NCBI GenBank assembly: GCA_033557685.1
Contig: JAWQRN010000022.1
Span: 1-50,608 of the forward strand
Reading direction: 5' to 3'
Origin: Sperchopsis tessellata
Taxonomy: Eukaryota; Arthropoda; Insecta; Coleoptera; Hydrophilidae
DNA: 50,608 bases
Position 1 is the stretch's first letter. The number at the start of each line of letters is the position of its first letter. The notes beneath the pieces are model-generated. The model was not told the origin of the DNA, did not search any database, and saw nothing but the letters and a program-made list of their open reading frames with translations. Both the position numbers and the translations under genes were made by a program. Shown piece by piece: positions 11,730 to 20,952 of the stretch.

Positions 11730-12585
11730 CAAATTGAAATTCACCATTGAATTAGAAGAGAACATATGCTTGAATTTACTTGTTATTATTTTAGTCAGAA
11801 ATAGAAATAATCTTTTCAGTTATAATATTTACAAAAAAATACCCAAACGAATCATTGTATTTCTTTCAACTCCAACCACACCATGCATCATAAACTAGCT
11901 TTTCTCAACTCCATGTTCCACATGCTGTTCTCTATTTCCCTTTCGGCTACTGTTCTCTTCTTGGAGCTTAGAGCTATCTTACAAATTGCCCATGCGAACT
12001 ACTATTCTAGTTATATCATTAAAAAAGATTTTGATAGAAAGTTGAGGAGCATTTTCCATTACTTTTGTTGCCCCATTACTTAACCAGATCTCAAATACCA
12101 CGTTACCATTCCTTTTATCGGAGCTAAAAGGATTTAGTTCAATACCTCAGCAACTATTCCCCAATCCTAACCATATCTACCCTACGTAACAATGCAGGTG
12201 AAAAACGAAAACACTGTAAAACAAAAGACAAGGAGCGGTGTTTATTCTCTTCTGTGTGGATGAGGCGCTAATTACATTGGTAGTGCTATATATAAAGAAC
12301 ATCTTAAGTATATTCCCAATAAGACTAGATGTAGTTTCGAGAGCCATGTCGTGTCTTGCAATCACGAACCTAAATCCTCTAATACTTCATTTATATAAGC
12401 TGAATTTTGCTGAAAACCTAGAGATTTTCTTTAGCCATCAGTCTAACCCACATCTTAATATTTCCTAATCCTTTGTATAAAATATTTTGTCCAGAACTTC
12501 ATCCTGACCTGTCGGTTGATACTGCTGATCAGTGCACTTAGTCTGTTGTTAACTTCAATGATACAGCCTCGTCATTAAGGGGATT
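11730..12585. other. Sequence between two inverted copies of the structured motif
   Basis: No gene was recognised. Short open frames on both strands have no family signature. Because the flanking motifs are inverted copies, this 0.86-kb segment could be the body of one mobile unit. The mirror is 38024-38879. Confidence 0.3.
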
Positions 12586-12656
12586 ATTTTAATTTTGATT
12601 GTCTTCTTTGTTATTATGTTGTTTCTTAGCCTGATTATGACCTTTGTGTGGTCGAA
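12586..12656 (+). repeat. Structured motif copy 4 with 5' flank
   Basis: ATTTTAATTTTG, spacer, TTAGCCTGATTATGACC, TTTGTGT loop, GGTCGAAAA. The loop and stem are identical to copy 3. The mirror is 37953-38023 on the minus strand. Confidence 0.55.
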
Positions 12657-12929
12657 AATGAAAAATATTTCTTTCATATCATTCAAATGACAAATTGACT
12701 AAAAACAGTGTTGTAATATCAATATAAAAATTGCAGTTCTTGTTTTCTTACGTTGTAACGTAATCAGCTTTAAAATTAATCCCATCTAAATGATTTATTT
12801 AAAAAAGCTTAAAAATTTTAGAATAAAAAAAATATATTATAAAAATTATAAAGGGCGTTTATCGGCCATGGGCGTCTCCGAATGGCGAAGGTCTCAATTA
12901 CGCCATATATTTAAACATACCTACCATGG

Positions 12930-13857
12930 CAGGGCCATCTTAATATATTTTAAGCGCCCTAGACTAAAATATCCACTTGTCATATTTGACTCAAATCATT
13001 TTTATTGTACATCAAAATAAATTTATTGTTTAAAGATTATTATTTATTATTCAGTTTGCTCTGTGCTAGTGAAGATAAAAAAAGAGTATTTCTCCTAAAC
13101 AATTAGTGAAAAAAACTCTTAATGTAGATTAAATATTTGAAATTATTATCGATTTGAAACACCCTAATTTGTGATTTTGAGCTAATTTTGTTATCAGATA
13201 GTATATTTACATGCATAACATACAACCCAAACAATTCCTGCTAATTTTGTTGCCAAAAATTTGATTGGTAGTTCTTTAGCTGTATGTTTTCAATCATTAA
13301 AGGCCTCGGTGAAGCTACCGGATATTCTAACAAATAATTTACAAGGAATACATAACAATTTTTCAATTAAATTTGAGTATGATAACCAATTTCGTTTTTT
13401 TTAAATTCAACAGAACAGGGCAAAACTTGGCCGAATATTCAAATCTATTTTGGTTTTTATGACCAACTTTTGATGCACTGAAGTCTAGTTTATCAATATC
13501 ATTTCGTGATCGGTTAACAGAAAACTCTATAATCGTTTACATCAATATATTCGTAGGATAACTGTAGTACTCATATTCGACAGTTTTTTTTTTCAAGTTT
13601 CGTCGTCCTCTAAATCGAAATTTTCTGCACACTTTAAAGTTTCGTTGCTTTCTAAATCTAAATTGACATTTCCTGCACACTCACAGGCTTTCTTGATCTT
13701 GTGCGTTCTGTTCTATATTTACTTCCTCCTGTTTATCAGAAATTGCACACGTACTATGTTCATTACCATCAGTTCTTTGATTTATAAATTAATTTATTTA
13801 CATAAAATTTCATCATTGAGAAAGCGCCCTTTTAGCCCAATTGTTAAGACGGCCCTG
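12930..13857 (-). mobile_element. hAT-like element with CAGGGCC terminal inverted repeats
   Basis: Left end CAGGGCCATCTTAATA (12930 rightward) and right end CAGGGCCGTCTTAACA (13857 leftward) form an inverted pair, and both continue to a GCGCCCT or AGGGCGC motif within about 35 bases. CAGGG-type ends are typical of hAT elements. At 928 bp it is far below an autonomous hAT (about 2.5-4 kb). The minus strand carries an N-terminal coding relic at 13594-13773, so the element looks like an internally deleted derivative. Expected 8-bp target duplications are not convincing (taccatgg and actggagg). Confidence 0.55.
13594..13773 (-). pseudogene. Acidic N-terminal relic inside the hAT-like element
   Basis: Two frames of the minus strand read as one acidic, low-complexity segment. 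The first (from 13773) includes CAISDKQEEVNIEQNAQDQ. After a one-base shift comes ECAGNVNLDLESNETLKCA and then ENFDLEDDET. The last two pieces are a diverged internal duplication (about 45 bp) with a repeating C-A-x-N-x-D-L-E-x-x-E-T pattern. Acid-rich leaders of this kind precede the zinc finger in hAT/ZMYM-like transposases. That assignment is inference. It is broken by a stop and a frameshift. Confidence 0.4.
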
Positions 13858-14004
13858 ACTGGAGGCTGTATACTTTCGCGAGAAAATGTCTGCTTACGTT
13901 TATAATGTAACCTATGCGTGCGAGTGATATTTTGGCGTTGAAGTATTTATATAATTATGTGTCTACAGAAGTGTTACGCATCTTAAGAGTATTTAAAGTA
14001 TTAA

Positions 14005-14482
14005 GAACTAGAATATATTGATGAACTTGGCGAAGTATTACGTGTGTTTCAAGCAGAACAATTGGTTTATTATACCAGAGATATTAATCTTGCTTTACTT
14101 AAAATTAATAATTTGACTGCTCTTTATGTGTCATGTTTGTCAATGAATGATATGTCTTGAATTAGAAAAATTACTAGACCGATGAAAAAAGGCAGAAGAT
14201 GCACTGACCACTTATGTTAAGAGAAATATGGTAGGCAAGCGGTCTTCAGTCATAACAGTAAATATTACTGATCACGTGCTTCGTATTTGTCCAGTAGAAG
14301 AAAGACTTGTTCAAATTGTAAGCAAATGTATATGAGACTCGCATATTACTGATAATAAAGTAAATATTAGCTTTGATAATTTTATAAATCACTACAAAAA
14401 TATTAGTAGGACAAAGATGTTAGAAGTTTATGATTACAAAACATACAATCTAAAGCCATTGGACTGTGAATTAGTTGAGTGA
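14005..14482 (+). pseudogene. Broken coding relic of unknown family
   Basis: Two blocks look protein-coding rather than random. Block one (14005-14160) reads ELEYIDELGEVLRVFQAEQL then DINLALLKINNLTALYVSCL before a stop. Block two, one base out of frame (14195-14482), begins EDALTTYVKRNMVGKRSSV, continues ITVNITDHVLRICPVEERL, has one in-frame stop near 14321, then SFDNFINHYKNI and LEVYDYKTYNLKPLDCELVE and a stop. Balanced composition and helix-like heptads argue for former coding. I do not recognise the family. A retroelement or endogenous viral origin is possible but not shown. Confidence 0.35.
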
Positions 14483-14543
14483 TAGAGATGAGACTGTTCG
14501 TGTTGAGATGAGCGAGAATCCTAACTGCAGCGAGAATTAGGTC

Positions 14544-14664
14544 CTAACTGCAGGTGTACCTCAAGGCACCGTGCTAGGTCCTATTACATGATACTACAGA
14601 TTTATGTATTCTCCAAGATTGGTTAAATTACAATATAATGTCAATTAACGAAATAAAATCTAAA
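14544..14664 (+). pseudogene. Reverse transcriptase scrap (box B)
   Basis: LTAGVPQGTVLGP is a clear box B of a Jockey/CR1-type LINE reverse transcriptase and is followed by a stop. Slightly downstream LCILQDWLNYN resembles the L-Q-x-D-L...W segment that follows the catalytic box in these elements, so the catalytic box itself seems deleted. A 12-base sequence (tcctaactgcag) occurs twice just upstream (14519 and 14542), suggesting a local rearrangement. Confidence 0.5.
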
Positions 14665-16666
14665 TATAATAATAATTCAAACAGAGGAGCGATGAAATTT
14701 GGAGAAAGGCCCGTAGAGAAGGGGGGTGGGAGGGTGCTGGGTATCAGTGTGGTGTTATTTCTAAAATGACCAATTTAGGTCTTGCCTTCGATGTAAATAA
14801 TGTCAAAATAAAAAATTGAACTTGCATATAAACACAGGGAAATTCTTTCTTCCAATAAAATATCCTTAATAGAAACCTAACGATGGTCATCGGAGACAGC
14901 CTTTGTAAAATTGATAATTTGGTATCCTCTTTTTGTCGCATTTAAAATTCCAAATATATTAGAAGTTTTATAACCATGTACATTTTTCTAATACATACCT
15001 AAAATAAATACTTCACTTTGTCCTAATCTTAACGAGGCAACTAGTTTTAAATACGAAGAGTTACTAGATCTGTGAGTCGGAAAACTTGCTTAACTCCAGT
15101 TTTATTAAGCGTTAGATTTATATTTTTAGCTAAATCTGCACTATTTGAAATATTATCTTAGTTTATTGTTAGTCTGCTGGTCAAAAATCTAGAAAGGTAG
15201 AATTTCATACTGACCATAAAATAAAAGGTTAAACGTAAAATCTAATATTATAAAGTTTTACCTTGTATCTGGAAAGATTTATACACACATTTCATATCAA
15301 TTCTATTATAAAATCGCCTTTTGGAATCTAACATCCAATGCCTCCACCTCATATTCAGTAGAAATAACTACGAGGTTAGTTAGTCATTTTTATAGGTAAC
15401 CCTAAATAGTGTCAACTTATTAAAACTACCCAACGTCACCGGCAAAGTCAAAAATAAAGAATCGAAATGCATGTATTTGAATACGCACCTTCGAAAGAAT
15501 ATTTCTGGATTCTATTTAAAATATACAACAGTTAGGCTATGGTTAAATGGGCATTAATGAGTTGTTTAAAGACAAAATAAAATTTTTCGTTAAGTTATCT
15601 GTGGCAGATTTTTCTAATGATTCTTTTATTAAAAAAAAACAAAAAAAAAATAATTGGCAAGGTTTCAAAGCGCCATTCCAGTAGTGTAATTTAACTATCA
15701 CATACTTTATTATATTCTCTATGAAGTTCATTGTCATTTGTGAGTAAACAACCTTCATTTTCCAGATATCACACGTTTCTTTTTTCTGTTTTGCCATATC
15801 TTGGTCGCTACAGGCACTAATACCTTGGGCAGGGGCGCCCATAACGGCTCCCGCAAGCTACCTGTCGCCCTTTAGAAAGGTAGGAATCGCCCAAGCAGAT
15901 GACTAATGAAGTATTTATTTACCCGGGATAAGTTTTCAAAACTGAATAATAATGTTTTCCCTTTTATAAGTCTCATTTGTAACTGGAAGATACTTTCGTA
16001 TCCTTTCCAGAAATATGTCATAATAGTTTTCTGATCTCTTTAACAAATGCTATTAATTTTGCAACTGGTAGTGGTAGCATGGTAGGAGTAGAGAATGTAT
16101 GCTCTTGCGCACGCGAACCTCTCTCATAGTTGTATCAAAATTGAATAGGAAATATAAATGTATTACGAAATAGCAAATATATTATACTTTCTAACAAAAT
16201 ATTTCTTGTCATAAAAATTAGGAGACAAAATTAAAAGAACTTTCATAGAATATAATACAAAAAAAAAATAAATTATATCATTAATAATATATTGCAAATC
16301 CCTTATTCTTTATAACTTCTTGCAATTGTTTAGACACAGACTCCAGCAAATTTAGGATACACAACCATATATTTTGTAAATGAACAACTTAAACCTTTAT
16401 TTTGCATTTCCATTTTCTTTGTCAAATTTCTACCAACAGTTTTGTATAGGATAAAGGTATGTGCATTGCACTGGACATTCCAGTACCTTCACTCCTTTCT
16501 GCATCTGATGCAATCCTTGATTTTAGCTTAGGGTCATTTTCGTGTTAAAAGATCCATGAACGTTGTAAAAAGCATTCTTCGAAAGAAACCGTTCCTTAAA
16601 TTAGTCCCAAACTGTAATAGAATTAGAGTGCTTCATTGTAGGTATAGTGCACTTTGGAGATGTATA
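14665..16666. other. AT-rich DNA without a recognised gene
   Basis: No supported gene. A 99-codon minus-strand frame (15543-15842) contains homopolymer-encoded Phe runs and no family signature. A short GC-rich stretch at 15825-15870 is unexplained. The mirror is 33943-35944. Confidence 0.4.
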
Positions 16667-17923
16667 CAGTGCGCGCCTGAAGTATGGAAAGAAATCCTTG
16701 AACAGGTCGATTTTATTTGAGAAAAATACAAATTTTTGCATGACAGTCAATCATCAAGCATCAGTTGTATTTGGGTAATGACGTCATCAGTTTTTCTTAA
16801 ATAGCAACTCCCAAATTTTTTTCTTAATTTTGAAAGATGATTTCATTGTTGAACTGACACATCAGAAATTTTTCGAGTAAATGACAATTAATTGTTATAA
16901 AACGTAAATTTTATTGTTAACACAAAATAAAAAACCCTACTATTCTGTTATTAACTATTCCAGCCCACTCATTTAATTTCTGCCGCTGTTGAGTATGTGC
17001 CTCAACCATCCAATGAGGATTTACCCGACTCCAATACCTGCAATTTTGACGATTCACTGTGCCATTGAGACAAAAGGTTGCCTCATCCGAAAAAAGTAAT
17101 TGCCGGTGCAAACGTCGATTTGGTTGGCATAAGTCCCTCTTAGTTTTATAAAACTGTAGTCGCCAGTCGGGGTCGTCTTCGATTAGTTCCTGCACGAGTT
17201 GAATTTAATAGGGATGATATTTTTCCTTACTCATGATATATAGCACTGTTGTCTGACTAACTTCATTGTCTAATACAACCAATGGAGACGTATTGTGAGG
17301 ATTTTCCTCTATATTTAACTTAAATGTTCTGTTTCAGATCTTCACTAATTTTTGGACGTCCAGGTGTTTCAATATCTTTAACATCACCAATTTCTCAAAA
17401 TTTAAACTCAATCTTCGTGACTGTAGATTGGCTGATAGGGCGATCTGGTTATTTTGCATTATGCAAATAGCAAACTTCCTTATGAGTTCTAGTCTTATTC
17501 CTGCACCCGATGAAAATTAAAATTTCGATTCTGTGTGTAACTGTTAAATGTGCTATAATATTTAAATTGCAATAAGATTTCTGTACCGCTAATATGTTCG
17601 GTGTAAAACTGACACCTTGTAATGTTTTTTACCTACGTGTCTGTAAAAAACATCAGGCACTTCGAAAGACAAAATCTGATAAAGTTTTTGCTAGCAAGAG
17701 AGTTTTTGCTTTATTTTACTTTCCTTACATTCAATTGTCATTTACTCGAAAAATGTCTAATGCAAGATGGTAACATTGGAGGTTGCTATTAAAAAAAAAT
17801 GATAACGTCATTTCTTAAAAACAACTTATGGTTAAAAATCAACTGTTATGCAAAAATGTGCATTTTTATCAAGGATTGCTTCCGACAATATTTTTTTATT
17901 CCATACTTTAAGCGCGCGCACTG
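16667..17923 (-). mobile_element. Internally deleted Tc1/mariner element with about 200-bp terminal inverted repeats
   Basis: Both outer ends read CAGTGCGCGC. Homology between the ends continues inward for about 190-225 bases (16667-16892 against 17731-17923), including ATTTTTGCAT, ATGACGTCA-like and TTTTTCGAGTAAATGACAATT. The left end is preceded by TA (16665-16666) and the right is followed by CA, a plausible decayed TA target duplication. Inside, the minus strand encodes the N-terminal half of a transposase: PDRPISQSTVTKIEFKF helix-turn-helix, then a gap, then LLFSDEATFCLNGTVNRQNCRYW with the first catalytic Asp intact, then GIVNNRIVGFF and a stop at 16917. The second and third catalytic aspartates are deleted. 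Stops and frameshifts interrupt the N-terminus. It would be non-autonomous. Confidence 0.75.
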
Positions 17924-19362
17924 CATTGTTCCTACAGGTCGCTTTTACATTAGTCACACCTGAGAATAATACATTTTTCGGGGCTTACTGGTTCTCCTTG
18001 GAATTCTAGTAAAACTTGTCGTTATTGTTTTCTAGGGTCGCTTGTACAATTTTTCTAATCATCTTGCCCTGTTGTTTGGTAGTTTTTTTTTGAGCTGGTC
18101 ACCTCTCTTTATATTTTTAACACATCGTTGTCTTTTGTAATTGACAATTATATTCAATGTTATTGTTTATGTTATTTTTTAATTGATAAGCCATTGCAAA
18201 TGTACTGGACGTTTCAAACTCAAGAGTTTTCCTATTTTTGTTCCAAGCTAAAAGCGCGAATGATAAAAAATGTGAAATACTTTGTTTAAATATCTATTAT
18301 ATTAATTTATAACGCGCCATTTTTCGCAACGTAGCCTATTGGGGGCGATAGTATTAATCTTTAACAAGATACCCCATCTTAAAATGTCAGACAGACAGGA
18401 AATTATACAATATTATTTAAAAACCATCAGTCATTCAAAATTAAACCTTGACAGAAGAAAACTTATGAAGCAAAAAACCAAACTGAATATCTAGATTTTT
18501 AGCACCAATTTGTAGTTTCATTAGCATTTTTAAAATTATGCAATATATTACTAGAACATTGTACAAGCATATAGAAGTATTTTAAATTTTGCCGAACAAT
18601 GTATCTGCAAGTAATCTTAAAACATTAATATTATACAATATATTACATTAATAAAATTGTAAAACGTCTACAAATATTTTAAAGTTCTTTAAATTGTATC
18701 GAACGGTGTAGGTATGTAGATATGTTCAGACATTTGCCTATGTTTCTATACTCCTCAAGAAAGCCATAGAAAATAATAAGGGAATAAATTTACAATGCGC
18801 ACGACAATCAAATGGTATCTACGCCAAACATGATTGGTTAAACAAATATGTGTAATTGAAATAATAAGCAGTCTCTAAGTTTTTATTATTTTACTTTAAA
18901 AGGCAGCTACTTTATTTGCTAATTTCGATCAAAATTCGGTTAGTTTTATAATTAGTAGGCAGCTATGTTCATTCATATTGGTGAGTAATTGTGTTACTTG
19001 GGAACGGAATCGCTAGTGCGAAGACGAGTTAGTATTACAAAAAAAACTGCGTACTTATATAATTACATTTATTAACTTCGTCGATTCACGTTTGAAACAA
19101 CTCGTAGATATCCCAAATGATTTGTTTGAATACGAATGCAAGAAACCACTAAAAACTATACAAAGCATGCAATACCGAATGGCGTTGTTTCAAAAACGAA
19201 TGGATGATTGTTGTTAAACGGGAAGGTTAAAGGAAATTTACAAGAAATAGAAAATTTGATGTTTGTAAACGGTCTTTCAATTAGTACGTCTGAACTTTGA
19301 CAATTGATTGTGGTTATGTTTGAGTTGACGTTAGAGTTCTGTAATAGCTTCCATTTATATTC
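17924..19362. other. AT-rich DNA with one diverged tandem duplication
   Basis: No gene was recognised. The tandem duplication at 18531-18717 is listed separately. The 5' end of the transposon whose relic starts at 19363 was sought here and not found. The mirror is 31247-32685. Confidence 0.4.
18531..18717. repeat. Diverged tandem duplication, unit about 95-105 bp
   Basis: Copy one (18531-18608) and copy two (18629-18717) share, in order, ATTAT(g/a)CAATATATTAC, then ATTGTA, then AAATTTT or AAATATTTTAAA, then GAAC followed by (a/g)(a/g)TGTA, separated by small indels. The mirror is 31892-32078. Confidence 0.55.
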
Positions 19363-20414
19363 ATAGAAAAGTATACGATTCAACAACGCGTCGAGATTGT
19401 AAAAATTTATTATCAAAATTCGTCCTTCATTCGTACCAAACGTTGCGCGATCTACGTAGAATTTATGGTCGACATGACCGTCGTACCGAGAGAGCAATTC
19501 AACTACTAATCGCAAAATTCGGGGAAACTGGTTCAGTTGCTGATCGAGCAGTACCTGTGCACCACCAAAACGTTCGATCGAATGAGAATATTGCTGCTGT
19601 TGCTGAAAGTGTGCATGAGAACCGAAAGCTCTCAGTTTTTCGTCGTTCATAATAAGTTGGCCTTTTCGCGACTTCAACTTGAAAAATTTTGAAGAGACTT
19701 GAGCCTTCATCCACACATGATTCAATTGACTCAAGAACTAAAGCCAGAAGACCACGGCCCTCGTTGGATGTTCGCTGACTGGATCCTAGAGCAGTTGGAA
19801 ACGGATCCCAATTTTGGCGAAAAAAACGTCTTCAGCAACGAAGCACATTTTTGGCTTTATGGCTTCATAAACAAGCAAAATTGTCGGAGCTGAGACGATG
19901 CCAATCAACAACAGTTCCAGGAGAATCTTTTGCACCCAAAAAATCTCACAATTTGATGTGGATTTTGGTCGGGCGGCGTCATCGGGCCGTGCCTCTTCTG
20001 AGACGCGAGAGGAAAGACGGTGACTGTCAACGGCGAGAGGTATTGAGAGATTATAACTCATTTTTTTGGCCAGAATATTATGAAATGGACATAGGCGACA
20101 TGTGGTTCCAGCAAGATGGCGCTTCGTGCCACAAAACGGGTAATACAGTGGAGATATTGAGGGAAAAGTTTCCAGGTCGCTTATTTCGAAAAGAGGTGAC
20201 ATCAATTGGCCATCAAAATCGTGTGATTTAGCGCCCTTGGCCTTTTTTCTTTGGGGTTACATTAAATCTCTGGTCTATGCCAATAAGCCAGCAACACTTA
20301 ACGACCTGGAGAACAAAATCATTCGAACCATTGCTGAAACCCAGCCCGATTTGGGTCTCTCGGACTAACTCCTGCCGCGGAGGTCATTTGAATGATGTTA
20401 TCTTTAAAACATAA
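19363..20414 (+). pseudogene. Tc1/mariner transposase pseudogene, DD41D-type spacing
   Basis: Nearly full-length (about 350 codons). Its expected start is ATA at 19363, followed by EKYTIQQRVEIVKIYYQN. The DNA-binding part (RRIYGRHDRRTERAIQLLIA; NENIAAVAESVHENRKLSV) ends at paired TAA stops. Next are LTQELKPEDHGPRWMFADW and FSNEAHFWLYGF, where the first catalytic Asp of F-S-D-E is Asn. A segment with two stops follows, then MWFQQDGASCHK with the second Asp intact. After a frameshift comes SCDLAPLAFFLWGYIKS, where the third Asp of P-L-D-F is Ala, and the end is GGHLNDVIFKT and a stop. Spacing between second and third positions is 41 or 42, as in DD41D families. A possible 3' terminal repeat lies near 20490-20525. 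Confidence 0.8.
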
Positions 20415-20903
20415 TGGCATTGAATGCACTTCAATTCGCAATACATATTTCCACCGTACCTCACATAGAACTCTTTTTATTCCATTTTAAAGACCAGGCG
20501 TTCTTATTGGAAGACCCCTTATCTACAACAAATAAAATAAGCGCAAGAAGCAAATAATTTTGACACAATATAGATTCCCAAAGATAACTTAGTACTAATA
20601 ATGCAGTCTCAAGACACATTTCTATTTTATGTACTTGTACATATTGTACCTACTAATCACCATTTGAACAATTATGTAGCTCCTATTAAAGCTCTCAATG
20701 TTATTTGTGATGTCTCGTTTACAATCACCACTGGATATACGTGCCTTGAAATGCAACTAACTTCAATCCAAACCGCTAATATTATGTAATTTGACAGATG
20801 CAGTTGCTTGTTTTAGAAAAATAAAATGCACGACTATGACAATGTCTTTGCCGTCGATTTCAATGAAAAATCATATTTTGCTGTATTACTAAGGAAGTGA
20901 AAC

Positions 20904-20922
20904 AAAAAAAAAAAAAAAAAAA
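20904..20922 (+). repeat. A19 homopolymer
   Basis: A run of 19 A lies between the two transposase relics. It may be a retroposed tail or slippage, and no element was found attached to it. The mirror is a T run at 29687-29705. Confidence 0.8.
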
Positions 20923-20952
20923 CGCAAACTCATAAAAACGTATGTGATGTGT

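Noticed and set aside
15543..15842. 99-codon minus-strand open frame
   Set aside because: The translation contains Phe runs encoded by T homopolymers and no family signature, and it is probably chance in AT-rich DNA.
19156..19734. 192-codon minus-strand open frame over the DD41D transposase start
   Set aside because: The plus strand carries an unmistakable transposase N-terminus, so the minus frame is its shadow.
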